Part shown: one piece after another, positions 16,619 through 24,587 of the stretch
Layout: each line of letters starts with the position of its first letter
Numbering within the stretch: the stretch's first letter is position 1
Source of the DNA: Microbacterium sp. cf046
Lineage (GTDB): Bacteria > Actinomycetota > Actinomycetes > Actinomycetales > Microbacteriaceae
Direction: 5' to 3'
Assembly (NCBI RefSeq): GCF_900114345.1
Contig: NZ_FOZJ01000002.1
Coordinates: 1,240,001 to 1,304,000 of the forward strand
Length of the DNA: 64,000 nt
Program-made: the position numbers and the translations under genes
Notes under the pieces: model-generated
Told to the model about the DNA's origin: nothing
The model's input: the letters and a program-made list of their open reading frames with translations, nothing else
The model's database searches: none

Positions 16619-17653
16619 CTAGGCCGCGCCGTCGAACATGCTCGTGACGGACCCGTCTTCGAAGACTTCGTGGATCGCACGCGCGAGCAGCGGGGCGATC
16701 GGCAGGATCGTGAGCGACGGGAAGCGCTTGTGCTCCGGAATCGGCACAGTGTCGGTGACTACGACTTCGTCGATCGCGTCGGACTGGAGGCGCTGCGCGG
16801 CGGGATCGCTGAAGATCGCGTGGGTGGCCGCGACGATCACCCGCTCGGCGCCGTTCTTCTTCAGCGCCTCGGCGGCCTTCACGATCGTGCCGCCCGTATC
16901 GATCATGTCGTCCACCAGCAGGCAGACCCGGCCGTCGACCTGACCGACGATCTCGTTGACCGTCACCTGGTTCGCGACGTTCGGGTCGCGGCGCTTGTGG
17001 ATGATCGCGAGCGGTGCGCCCAGGCTGTCCGACCAGGTGTCGGCAACCCGCACGCGTCCGGTGTCGGGAGAGACCACGGTGAGCTTCGCGCGGTCGGCCG
17101 CCGAGAGCGTGCGTTCGAAGTACTCGAGCAGCACCGGCTTGGCGAACAGGTGGTCGACCGGGCCGTCGAAGAAGCCCTGGATCTGCGCGGCGTGCAGGTC
17201 GACGCTCATGACGCGATCCGCTCCGGCTGTCTTGAGCAGGTCCGCCACGAGTCGGGCGCTGATGGGCTCGCGGCCCCGGCTCTTCTTGTCCTGACGGGAG
17301 TAGGGGTAGTAGGGGGCGACGACGGTGATGCGCTTCGCGGATGCGCGCTTGGCGGCATCCAGCATGATGAGCGTCTCCATGAGCCACTCGTTGACCGGTG
17401 GCCCGAAGCTCTGGATCAGGAAGAAGTCGCACCCGCGGATCGACACTTCGAAGCGGGTGAGGATCTCGCCGGAGGCGAAGGTGCGGTACTCGGTCGGCAC
17501 CAGCTCGGTGCCGATCGCCGCGGCGACATCCGCCGAAAGCGCGGGGTGCGAGCGGCCGCCTGCGACGACGAGCCGCTTCTTGGTCTTGGCTACCAGCCCC
17601 GGGGCGATGTCGTTCTCGCGGTCGAGATCAACCGTCTTCCTCTTGCGCGCCAT
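16619..17653 (-). CDS. prs: Ribose-phosphate pyrophosphokinase (PRPP synthetase)
   Basis: A 344-aa cytosolic enzyme that makes PRPP from ribose-5-phosphate and ATP for nucleotide, His and Trp synthesis. The ATP-binding stretch PYYPYSRQDKKSRGREPIS, the metal-binding DLHAAQIQGFF and the PRPP loop LLVDDMIDTGGT are intact. The family flexible loop, usually SPDxGG, reads SPDTGRVRVADT. The ATG at 17653 lies inside the 3' end of glmU (26-bp overlap), so the two are co-transcribed and probably coupled. The N-terminus (MARKRKTVDLDREN) is longer than in E. coli Prs. Confidence 0.95.
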   Translation of the reverse strand: MARKRKTVDLDRENDIAPGLVAKTKKRLVVAGGRSHPALSADVAAAIGTELVPTEYRTFASGEILTRFEVSIRGCDFFLIQSFGPPVNEWLMETLIMLDAAKRASAKRITVVAPYYPYSRQDKKSRGREPISARLVADLLKTAGADRVMSVDLHAAQIQGFFDGPVDHLFAKPVLLEYFERTLSAADRAKLTVVSPDTGRVRVADTWSDSLGAPLAIIHKRRDPNVANQVTVNEIVGQVDGRVCLLVDDMIDTGGTIVKAAEALKKNGAERVIVAATHAIFSDPAAQRLQSDAIDEVVVTDTVPIPEHKRFPSLTILPIAPLLARAIHEVFEDGSVTSMFDGAA

Positions 17654-19100
17654 CGTCCGCCTTCTGTGCGGACCGGGCGTCGGCCGCAGCCTGAGCCGCG
17701 GCGGTGCCCGGTCGGTTCGTCTCGACCCACCCCTCGACGTTGCGCTGAGGAGCCACGCTGAGCGCCAGGGCACCGGCGGGCACATCCTTGCGGATCACCG
17801 CTCCGGCCCCGGTCTTCGCGCCTGCACCGATCCTAACGGGCGCCACGAACACGTTGTGCGAGCCGGAGTGCACCTCGTCGCCGATCTCGGTGCGGTGCTT
17901 CGCGATGTCGTCGTAGTTGGCCGTGATCGCACCGGCGCCGAGGTTCACGCCCGTCCCGATCGTCGTGTCGCCGATGTACGACAGGTGCGGCACCTTGCTG
18001 CGCTCGCCGATCGTGGAGTTCTTCGTCTCGACGAACGTGCCGATCTTGCCGCGGTCGCCGAGGTACGTGCCGGGGCGCAGATAGGCGAAGGGGCCGACGG
18101 TCGCACCGGCTCCGATCACCGCGAGTGTGGCATCGGTGCGGGTGACTGTCGCGTTCTCGCCGACCTCGCAGTCCACGAGGCTCGTGTCGGGACCGATCGT
18201 GGCGCCCGCGGCGACCGTGCTCGCGCGCAGGATGTGCGTGTTCGGCAGCACGGTCACATCGGGGGCGAGGTTGGCGGTGACGTCGATCCATGTGGTGGCG
18301 GGGTCGAGGATCATCGCGCCTTCGAGCTGCCATCGTCGGACGGTGCGCGCGTTGAGGATGCGCGCGGCCTCCGACAGCTGCACCCGGTCGTTCACGCCCA
18401 GCGCGGCGGTCGCGTCGGATGCCTGCGACACACCCACGGTGAGCCGCGAGTCGCGCAGCAGCGCGACGACGTCGGTCAGGTACCGCTCACCCTGCGCGTT
18501 GGCCGTGCCGACGAGTGAGATGTGGGCGCGCAGCGGGCCGGACTGGAAGACGTAGACCCCGGCGTTGATCTCCCGGACAGATGCCTCGTCGTCGGTCGCG
18601 TCCTTCTGCTCGACGATGCGCTGCACGCCGCCGGCGCTGTCGCGGATGACCCTGCCGTAGCCGGTCGCGTCGTCGACGACCGCGCTCAGGACCGTCGCAG
18701 CCGCGCCGCTCTCGCGGTGCGTGCGGATCAGGCGCGCCAGGGTCTCGTCATCGAGGAGCGGAACGTCGCCGCTCAGCACGAGGATGTCGCCCGTGAAGTC
18801 GGGCACCTGGGCGATCGCCATCTCGACGGCGCGTCCGGTGCCGGGAACCTCGTCCTGATCGACGACCAGCACATCGGGGGCGACGCCGAGCACGGCGTCG
18901 GCGACGAGGTCGCGCTCGTGCCGCACGACGACCAGCACGCTCTGCGGATCCAGCGCACGGGCGGTGTCCAGCACGTGGCCGAGCAGCGGGCGACCGCCGA
19001 TGCGGTGGAGCACCTTCGGGAGCGTCGAGCGCATCCGGGTGCCCTGACCCGCGGCGAGGATCACGACGGCCAGCTGGGGTTCGATGGTGTTCTCAGACAT
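17628..19100 (-). CDS. glmU: Bifunctional UDP-N-acetylglucosamine pyrophosphorylase / glucosamine-1-phosphate acetyltransferase
   Basis: A 490-aa bifunctional enzyme that makes UDP-GlcNAc for peptidoglycan. The N-terminal uridyltransferase has LAAGQGTRMRSTLPKVLHRIGG-type residues near 16-36. The C-terminal left-handed beta-helix carries the acetyltransferase part (GAGAITANYDD near 405, SGSHNVFVAPV). The ATG at 19100 fits the alignment of the nucleotidyltransferase motif. The start codon lies one nucleotide after the 3' end of tRNA-Gln, leaving no room for a normal leader. The Ala-rich C-terminal tail overlaps the prs start. Confidence 0.95.
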   Translation of the reverse strand: MSENTIEPQLAVVILAAGQGTRMRSTLPKVLHRIGGRPLLGHVLDTARALDPQSVLVVVRHERDLVADAVLGVAPDVLVVDQDEVPGTGRAVEMAIAQVPDFTGDILVLSGDVPLLDDETLARLIRTHRESGAAATVLSAVVDDATGYGRVIRDSAGGVQRIVEQKDATDDEASVREINAGVYVFQSGPLRAHISLVGTANAQGERYLTDVVALLRDSRLTVGVSQASDATAALGVNDRVQLSEAARILNARTVRRWQLEGAMILDPATTWIDVTANLAPDVTVLPNTHILRASTVAAGATIGPDTSLVDCEVGENATVTRTDATLAVIGAGATVGPFAYLRPGTYLGDRGKIGTFVETKNSTIGERSKVPHLSYIGDTTIGTGVNLGAGAITANYDDIAKHRTEIGDEVHSGSHNVFVAPVRIGAGAKTGAGAVIRKDVPAGALALSVAPQRNVEGWVETNRPGTAAAQAAADARSAQKADDGAQEEDG

Positions 19101-19101
19101 G

Positions 19102-19173
19102 CTCCGCCGCCAGGATTCGAACCTAGACCTCACAGCTCCAAAGGCTGTCGTGCTGCCATTACACCACGGCGGA
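19102..19173 (-). tRNA. tRNA-Gln (anticodon TTG)
   Basis: On the minus strand a 72-nt cloverleaf reads TCCGCCG ... CGGCGGA plus discriminator G. It has a 7-bp acceptor stem, the T-arm motif GGTTCGAATCC, and the anticodon stem ACAGC/GCTGT around loop CTTTGGA with anticodon TTG. The CCA end is not encoded. glmU begins one nucleotide downstream. Confidence 0.95.
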
Positions 19174-19242
19174 CCGCGACCCCCGCCCGACAGGGGCGGC
19201 CGCCCGACAAGTCTGCCAGACGGCCGCCGGAGCCTCTCCCGC

Positions 19243-19248
19243 GATAAT
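19243..19248 (+). promoter_or_regulatory. Leaderless -10 element for the MarR gene
   Basis: GATAAT ends 6 nt before the ATG at 19255, so the transcript should begin at the start codon. Confidence 0.55.
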
Positions 19249-19254
19249 GGGCAC

Positions 19255-19752
19255 ATGGCGCACGAGACTGACGAGGTCGATCGGATCGTCGAAGCCTGGA
19301 TCGCGCAGCGACCGGACCTCGACTTCTCCCCCCTCGAAGTGCTCTCGCGCGTCGACCGGCTCTCCCGGCACCTCGACCGCGCGCGTCGCGACGCGTTCCG
19401 CCGCAGCGACCTCGAGCCGTGGGAGTGGGATGTCCTGTCGGCCCTCCGTCGCGCCGGCGAACCGTTCCAGCTGAGCCCGAAGGCGCTCCTGCAGCAGACC
19501 CTCGTCTCGAGCGGGACGATGACCAACCGCATCGACCGTCTCGTCGGCCGGCGCCTCGTGCGCCGCGAGGACGACCCGGACGACGGGCGCAGCATCCTGG
19601 TCACGCTCACCGGCGACGGCAAGACCCGGGTGGATGCCGCGATCACGCGTCTCGTGGACGCCGAGGCGCTCCTGCTCGGCACGCTGTCGCGCTCGGACCG
19701 GGAGCGGCTCGCAGGCCTGCTGCGGAAGCTCAGCCTCGGCTTCGACTCCTGA
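19255..19752 (+). CDS. MarR family transcriptional regulator
   Basis: A 165-aa winged-helix regulator. The DNA-binding region has the MarR signature LVSSGTMTNRIDRLVGRRLV followed by the wing RREDDPDDGRSILVTLT. It begins leaderlessly at 19255. It stands just upstream of the zinc-ribbon SDR (41-bp gap), a possible target. MarR proteins usually respond to phenolics or oxidants; the ligand here is unknown. Confidence 0.9.
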   Translation: MAHETDEVDRIVEAWIAQRPDLDFSPLEVLSRVDRLSRHLDRARRDAFRRSDLEPWEWDVLSALRRAGEPFQLSPKALLQQTLVSSGTMTNRIDRLVGRRLVRREDDPDDGRSILVTLTGDGKTRVDAAITRLVDAEALLLGTLSRSDRERLAGLLRKLSLGFDS

Positions 19753-19781
19753 CCCCCGGCCGGCTCGAAGCTCGGCGCGGG

Positions 19782-19787
19782 TAGAAT
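19782..19787 (+). promoter_or_regulatory. Leaderless -10 element for the zinc-ribbon SDR
   Basis: TAGAAT ends 5 nt before the GTG at 19793. This decides between that GTG and upstream in-frame codons that read through the end of the MarR gene. Confidence 0.6.
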
Positions 19788-19792
19788 TCCGT

Positions 19793-21280
19793 GTGCCCTC
19801 CGCCGACTCCCCGCCCGATCGTCCCGACGCGAATGCGAGCGGCATCGACCCCGCGGAGCTGGAGACCACGCTCCGCGTGCTCGCGCAGATGACCGCGGTC
19901 GACCCCGCCCATCCGGACTATGTGACGGTCCGTCAGGCGACCGCGCAGATGTTCAAGGCGGTCAAGAAGGAGCGGCGCCGCGAGATCCGCGAGGCGATCG
20001 CGGAAGCAGACCGCAGCGTCGTGGCGGCGACCGCGACGGGCGCGCCCGACCGGATCGACGACGAGACGCGCGGCATCCCGCTCGAGACGCGGGCGAGTTC
20101 GCCGACCGCGGGCACCCTGCTGAAGGCGCGGCCCTGCTACATCTGCAAGCAGCCGTATACGCAGGTCGACGCGTTCTACCACCAGCTCTGCCCGACGTGC
20201 GCGGCGATGAGTCACGCCAAGCGCGATGCCCGCACCGATCTCACCGGCAGGCGCGCACTGCTGACCGGCGGCCGCGCCAAGATCGGGATGTACATCGCGC
20301 TGCGACTGCTGCGGGACGGCGCGCACACGACGATCACCACCCGGTTCCCGCGCGACGCCGTGCGCCGGTTCACGAGCCTCCCCGACTCCGCCGAGTGGAT
20401 CCACCGGCTGCGCGTGGTCGGCATCGACCTGCGCGACCCCGCCCAGGTGATCGGACTCGCCGAGTCCGTCGCCGCGCAGGGGCCGCTCGACATCCTGATC
20501 AACAACGCCACCCAGACGGTCCGCCGCTCCCCCGGCGCCTATCAGCCGCTCGTGGATGCCGAGCTCGCGCCGCTGCCCGACGGACCGCTTCCGGAGCTGG
20601 AGACCTTCGGGCACACGAACGACGCGCACCCGCTCGCGCTCGCGCAATCGGTGAGCGCGCATCCGATCCTCGCCGCGGCGGCCGCGCGGGCGGACGAGCT
20701 CACGGAGCAGGCGATGGCCGCCGGTTCCAGCTCGCTCGATCGCCTCGCCGCGGGGACTGCGATCGATGCCGGGGGCCTCGTGCCCGATCTGCACGACTCG
20801 AACTCGTGGACCCAGCACGTGCAGCAGGTCGAGCCGCTCGAGATGCTGGAGGTGCAGCTCGCCAACACGACCGCACCCTTCCTGCTGATCTCGAAGCTGC
20901 GTCCGTCGATGGCGGCCAGCACGGCGCGGCGGAAGTACGTCGTGAACGTGAGCGCCATGGAGGGGGTGTTCGGGCGCGGGTACAAGGGTCCGGGGCATCC
21001 GCACACGAACATGGCGAAGGCCGCGGTGAACATGCTGACCCGCACGAGTGCGCGCGAGATGTTCGAGACCGACGGCATCCTGATGACGAGCGTCGACACC
21101 GGGTGGATCACCGATGAGCGTCCGCACCCCACGAAGGTGCGGCTGGCCGAGGAGGGCTTCCACGCGCCCCTGGACCTGGTCGACGGCGCTGCGCGGGTGT
21201 ACGACCCGATCGTGCGCGGCGAAGCCGGCGAGGATGTGTTCGGGGTCTTCCTGAAGGACTACTCGGTCGGCAACTGGTGA
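19793..21280 (+). CDS. SDR family protein with N-terminal zinc ribbon and altered active site
   Basis: A 495-aa protein, about twice a classical SDR. An N-terminal charged helical region (1-105) is followed by a four-Cys zinc-ribbon pattern (Cys115, Cys118, Cys133, Cys136), then an SDR fold with the nucleotide motif LLTGGRAKIGMYIA and ILINNATQ. Ser387 (VNVSAMEG) matches the catalytic Ser. The YxxxK position reads TNMAK (Thr405, Lys409), so the catalytic Tyr is replaced. An insert of roughly 110 residues separates the NNAT motif from the Ser block. The activity is therefore uncertain. The stop overlaps the next small gene by 4 nt (GTGA). Confidence 0.85.
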   Translation: MPSADSPPDRPDANASGIDPAELETTLRVLAQMTAVDPAHPDYVTVRQATAQMFKAVKKERRREIREAIAEADRSVVAATATGAPDRIDDETRGIPLETRASSPTAGTLLKARPCYICKQPYTQVDAFYHQLCPTCAAMSHAKRDARTDLTGRRALLTGGRAKIGMYIALRLLRDGAHTTITTRFPRDAVRRFTSLPDSAEWIHRLRVVGIDLRDPAQVIGLAESVAAQGPLDILINNATQTVRRSPGAYQPLVDAELAPLPDGPLPELETFGHTNDAHPLALAQSVSAHPILAAAAARADELTEQAMAAGSSSLDRLAAGTAIDAGGLVPDLHDSNSWTQHVQQVEPLEMLEVQLANTTAPFLLISKLRPSMAASTARRKYVVNVSAMEGVFGRGYKGPGHPHTNMAKAAVNMLTRTSAREMFETDGILMTSVDTGWITDERPHPTKVRLAEEGFHAPLDLVDGAARVYDPIVRGEAGEDVFGVFLKDYSVGNW

Positions 21281-21498
21281 CGCCTCAGGAGCTGCTGCGC
21301 GGCATCCCGCTGGGCACGCGGATCGTCGCGCGTCACCTGCTCGATGACGGCCGCGCGACGGACGCCCTCGGCTGGTTGCGGTCACGGGACGCCGACCACA
21401 TCGTGGTCGAGACGCGGAGGGGTCTGGAGACCGTCGCGCTGGCCGCCGTGATCGCCGCGAAGGAAGTGCCGCCGCCGCCCGCCCCGCGGCCGCGATGA
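21277..21498 (+). CDS. Small SH3-like domain protein (resembles the N-terminal domain of Rv0428c-type GNAT acetyltransferases)
   Basis: A 73-aa protein whose GTG start overlaps the SDR stop by 4 nt. The pattern LGTRIVARHLL..GRATDALGWL..IVVETRRG...VIAAKEVPPPP is a compact beta-rich module. From memory it resembles the SH3-like N-terminal domain of actinobacterial GNAT acetyltransferases, here as a stand-alone protein with a Pro-rich tail and no acetyltransferase part. A partner role for the SDR or for an acetyltransferase elsewhere is a guess. Confidence 0.6.
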   Translation: MTPQELLRGIPLGTRIVARHLLDDGRATDALGWLRSRDADHIVVETRRGLETVALAAVIAAKEVPPPPAPRPR

Positions 21499-21562
21499 TC
21501 AGCTCGATGACCCGGACCGCAGTGCCCCGGCGTCATCCCCTGTGCCCGGGGGCGAGCGGCGA

Positions 21563-21568
21563 TACTCT
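21563..21568 (+). promoter_or_regulatory. Leaderless -10 element for the gene at 21575
   Basis: TACTCT ends 6 nt before the GTG at 21575 and supports this short form of the gene. Confidence 0.5.
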
Positions 21569-21574
21569 GGGCGC

Positions 21575-21943
21575 GTGATCATCGCGCTGTTCCGCCGTCG
21601 ACTCCGCGAAGGGGTCACGTTCGAGGAGTTCATCGACGCCTGGCAGGCGGACGAAGGCTTCGGCGTGCCCGCTCGGGTGTTCGACGCCGTCTCGGTCGAT
21701 GATCCGCGAGAGGTGCTCTCGGTCGGCTTCGTCGGCATCGACGCCGCCGACCTGACGACTGACGCAGAACGGGTCGACGCGCAGGAGGCGGTCCGGCACA
21801 CCCGCATCGACGAGGTCGTCGAATCGACCGTGCTCCACGCCTTCTACGATCTGCGCGCCGAGCACGACTTCTCCGCAGAGCCCCGCGCAGTGGGCCTCGC
21901 CTCGGCGGAGAGCCTCCTGGCTGCTCTCCGTCCACGCGCTTAG
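21575..21943 (+). CDS. Hypothetical protein, possible dimeric alpha-beta barrel fold
   Basis: A 122-aa soluble protein that I cannot assign. It opens with VIIALFRRRLREGVTFEEF, which, together with the size, resembles EthD/ABM-type dimeric alpha-beta barrels; this is only a structural suspicion. There is no signal peptide, membrane segment or metal motif. The GTG at 21575 is supported by a leaderless promoter. A large palindrome follows directly downstream. Confidence 0.6.
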   Translation: MIIALFRRRLREGVTFEEFIDAWQADEGFGVPARVFDAVSVDDPREVLSVGFVGIDAADLTTDAERVDAQEAVRHTRIDEVVESTVLHAFYDLRAEHDFSAEPRAVGLASAESLLAALRPRA

Positions 21944-21950
21944 CCCGGGC

Positions 21951-22032
21951 GCCGAACCCATTCTTTCCCCGCGAACCCATGCGCTCCCGAGCGCCGCAGC
22001 GCATGGGTTCGCGGGGACGGTGTGGGTTCGGC
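21951..22032. repeat. Nested composite palindrome
   Basis: A perfect 19-bp inner stem (21967-21985 with 21998-22016, 12-nt loop) sits inside a 10-bp outer stem, GCCGAACCCA 21951-21960 with TGGGTTCGGC 22023-22032. Symmetric 6-nt mismatched stretches separate the two. The element fills the gap between the genes at 21575 and 22061 and ends before the latter's -10. It may act as a terminator or a mobile palindromic repeat. Confidence 0.8.
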
Positions 22033-22048
22033 ACGTGAGCGCCCGGCC

Positions 22049-22054
22049 TAGGCT
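22049..22054 (+). promoter_or_regulatory. Leaderless -10 element for the ABC-F gene
   Basis: TAGGCT ends 6 nt before the ATG at 22061. The six intervening bases, GGAGGG, could alternatively be read as a ribosome site placed too close to the start. Confidence 0.5.
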
Positions 22055-22060
22055 GGAGGG

Positions 22061-23842
22061 ATGGCCCATCTCCTCGGCGGAGAGCATCTGCACGTCGAAT
22101 TCCCCGCGAAGGTCGTCCTCGACGACGTGACGGTCGGGGTCGACGGCGGCGATCGCATCGGCATCGTCGGGCGCAACGGCGACGGCAAGTCCACGCTCAT
22201 GAAGGTCCTCACCGGCCGCATGGAGCCGGACGCCGGTCGCGTCACGCTGCGCGGCGGTGTGCGGGTCGGGATGCTGGCGCAGGACGACGATCTGCCCGAT
22301 GACGAGACAGTGCGCCACGCGATCGTCGGCGACCGGCCCGAGCACGAATGGCTCGGCGACGCGCGCGTGCGGGATGTGCTGGACGGACTGCTTCGCGACG
22401 TGCCGCTCGACACCGTCGTCTCCGGACTCTCGGGCGGCCAGCGCAGGCGCGTCGGGCTGGCGCGCCTGCTCGTCGGCGAATGGGACGTCGTCGCGCTGGA
22501 CGAGCCCACCAACCACCTGGACGTCGAGGGCGTCGCGTGGCTCGCGGCCCATCTCGCCGACCGCTGGCCACGCAACTCCGGCGGCCTGCTGCTCGTCACC
22601 CACGACCGCTGGTTCCTCGACGCCGTGTGCACGCGGATGTGGGAGGTGCACGACGGCACGGTCGACCCGTTCGAAGGCGGCTATGCGGCCTACGTGCTGC
22701 AGCGCGTCGAGCGACAGCGCCAGTCGAACCTCGCCGAGACGAAGCGGCGCAACATCCTGCGCAAGGAGCTGGCGTGGCTGCGGCGCGGTGCGCCGGCGCG
22801 CACGTCGAAGCCGAAGTTCCGCATCGAGGCGGCGACCCAGCTCATCGAGGACGAGCCGCCGCCGCGCGACAACGTCGAGCTCGCGAAGCTCGCCACCGCG
22901 CGGCTCGGCAAGGACGTCGTCGATCTGCTCGATGCCGGTGTCGACTACGGCGGTGGTCCCGTCCTGAAGGACGTCGAATGGCGCATCGCGCCGGGCGAGC
23001 GCACCGGCATCCTGGGTCCGAACGGCGTCGGGAAATCGACGCTCCTCGGCCTGGTGTCGGGCACGGTCGAGGCGACCTCGGGGCGCGTGAAGCGCGGCAA
23101 GACCGTGCAGGTGGCCGTCCTCAGCCAGCGCCTCACCGAGCTGGACCAGTACGCCGACGAGCGCGTGCGCGATGTGCTCGCGCTGCAGAAGACCTCGTAC
23201 GTCTCGGGCGGCAAGGAGCTCACTCCCACCCAGCTGCTCGAGCGCCTCGGGTTCCGCTCATCGGAGCTCTCGACTCCGGTTCGCGACCTCTCCGGCGGCC
23301 AGAAGCGGCGTCTGCAGCTGCTGCTCGTGCTCCTGGGCGAACCCAACGTGCTGATCCTCGACGAGCCCTCCAACGACCTCGACACCGACATGCTCGCCGC
23401 TCTGGAGGATCTGCTGGACTCGTGGCCCGGGACCCTGCTCGTGGTCTCGCACGACCGCTACCTCATCGAGCGCGTGACCGATCAGCAGTACGCGATCGAG
23501 AACGGCGGTCTGCGGCACCTGCCCGGCGGTGTGGACGAGTACCTCCGGCGACGCGCCGCGATCCGGGACGCACCGGCCGCGGCATCCGCTGCTCCTCCGC
23601 CGGCGGCTGCGGGACTGACCGGGGCGGACCGGCGGACCGTCGAGAAGGAATTCAACGCGATCGACCGGCAGCTCGCGAAGATCGCGACGCGCATCACGGC
23701 GGCCCACGACGACCTCGCCACCCACGATCAGTCCGACTACGTCGGCATCGGCAGGCTGAACGCCGAGCTGCAGAGCCTCGAAGCCGAGCTCGCCGCACTG
23801 GAGGAGCGGTGGCTCGAGGTCGGCGAGGCGCTCGGCCACTGA
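22061..23842 (+). CDS. ABC-F family ATP-binding protein (Uup/EttA-like)
   Basis: A 593-aa soluble protein with two ATPase domains and no membrane part. Domain 1 has Walker A GRNGDGKST, signature LSGGQRRRVGLARLL and DEPTNHLD. Domain 2 has GPNGVGKST, LSGGQKRRLQLLL and DEPSNDLD. Between them lies a charged linker of the ABC-F type (SNLAETKRRNILRKELAWLRR). The C-terminal 70 residues form a coiled coil (LNAELQSLEAELAALEERW), as in Uup. ABC-F proteins act on ribosomes or on DNA branch structures. No antibiotic-resistance features can be claimed. Confidence 0.92.
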   Translation: MAHLLGGEHLHVEFPAKVVLDDVTVGVDGGDRIGIVGRNGDGKSTLMKVLTGRMEPDAGRVTLRGGVRVGMLAQDDDLPDDETVRHAIVGDRPEHEWLGDARVRDVLDGLLRDVPLDTVVSGLSGGQRRRVGLARLLVGEWDVVALDEPTNHLDVEGVAWLAAHLADRWPRNSGGLLLVTHDRWFLDAVCTRMWEVHDGTVDPFEGGYAAYVLQRVERQRQSNLAETKRRNILRKELAWLRRGAPARTSKPKFRIEAATQLIEDEPPPRDNVELAKLATARLGKDVVDLLDAGVDYGGGPVLKDVEWRIAPGERTGILGPNGVGKSTLLGLVSGTVEATSGRVKRGKTVQVAVLSQRLTELDQYADERVRDVLALQKTSYVSGGKELTPTQLLERLGFRSSELSTPVRDLSGGQKRRLQLLLVLLGEPNVLILDEPSNDLDTDMLAALEDLLDSWPGTLLVVSHDRYLIERVTDQQYAIENGGLRHLPGGVDEYLRRRAAIRDAPAAASAAPPPAAAGLTGADRRTVEKEFNAIDRQLAKIATRITAAHDDLATHDQSDYVGIGRLNAELQSLEAELAALEERWLEVGEALGH

Positions 23843-23866
23843 CTGTCGCCGGTCGCGAGGCCGGGT

Positions 23867-24475
23867 TCAGGCCGGCAGACCCGCGGCACGGAAGGCGCGG
23901 TAGTAGATCTCGCGGATGACGCGCTGCTTGCGGGCGTTGTACTGCATCACGTGCTCGCCGGCCCGGGTGGCCGCATCCGCCGCCTCGAGCTTCGCATCGC
24001 GGTAGAGGTCGCGATCCTGCGGATTCGCACGCAGCCAGTCGCGGAAGATCGCGTGACGCGCGACCTCGGCGCTGTCGGGCGAGAAGACGTGCAGGTTGCA
24101 GCGAGGGTCGGCGAGGACGAGGCAGCGGTGCTCGTACCACCACGGCTCGCGCACGCGGAGGACGAATCCGGCTTCCTCGAGCGGCCCGACGTACGCGCTC
24201 TCGTCGGACGAGTCCGCGACGATCAGGTCGATGTCGATCACCGGCTTCGCCGGCAGATCCGGCACGGAGGTCGAGCCGACATGGCTCACGCTCAGCGCGC
24301 GGTCGCCCAGGGCATGCCGGATGCTGCGCTCGAGCTCCGCGAACTCGGTCGGCCAGCGCGGATCGGCCTCGACGATCGCGATCTGCGCCGACGGCTCGAC
24401 TGCGCCGACCCACGGACTCTCGCCCGGCGGCGGTGGCGCATCGTCGAAGCGGACGATGTCCTCGGCGCGCAGCAT
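23867..24475 (-). CDS. GrpB family protein (nucleotidyltransferase-like, UPF0157)
   Basis: A 202-aa protein of the GrpB family, which has a nucleotidyltransferase fold and poorly known function. The family signature SHVGSTSVPDLPAKPVIDIDLIV (shown in part) lies near residues 63-85, followed by WWYEHRCLVL and NLHVFSPDS. The ATG at 24475 is preceded by TACCAT (24482-24487) with a 6-nt spacer, a leaderless promoter. The gene lies downstream of the osmoprotectant importer on the same strand but is separated from it by a strong palindrome, so it is probably transcribed alone. Confidence 0.87.
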   Translation of the reverse strand: MLRAEDIVRFDDAPPPPGESPWVGAVEPSAQIAIVEADPRWPTEFAELERSIRHALGDRALSVSHVGSTSVPDLPAKPVIDIDLIVADSSDESAYVGPLEEAGFVLRVREPWWYEHRCLVLADPRCNLHVFSPDSAEVARHAIFRDWLRANPQDRDLYRDAKLEAADAATRAGEHVMQYNARKQRVIREIYYRAFRAAGLPA

Positions 24476-24481
24476 CCCTCG

Positions 24482-24487
24482 ATGGTA
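24482..24487 (-). promoter_or_regulatory. Leaderless -10 element for grpB-family gene
   Basis: TACCAT on the minus strand ends 6 nt before the ATG at 24475. Confidence 0.5.
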
Positions 24488-24501
24488 CGTCCGCCCGCAC
24501 A

Positions 24502-24578
24502 GACCGCGAGACTGCGACGGGTGCTCGGGACTGCGGGATGAACCCGCAGTCCCGACGCGCCGTTGCAGTCTCGCGGTC
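24502..24578. repeat. Nested composite palindrome downstream of the osmoprotectant operon
   Basis: An outer 14-bp perfect stem, GACCGCGAGACTGC (24502-24515) with its complement at 24565-24578, encloses an inner 12-bp perfect stem, CGGGACTGCGGG (24526-24537) with 24543-24554, around a 5-nt loop. The 10-nt stretches between the stems are partly complementary. It begins 10 bp after the stop of the binding-protein gene and probably terminates that operon. Confidence 0.75.
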
Positions 24579-24587
24579 AGAGAACTC

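Noticed and set aside
22055..22060. GGAGGG before the ABC-F start as a Shine-Dalgarno site
   Set aside because: It is directly adjacent to the ATG with no spacer; the TAGGCT -10 before it explains the start better as leaderless.
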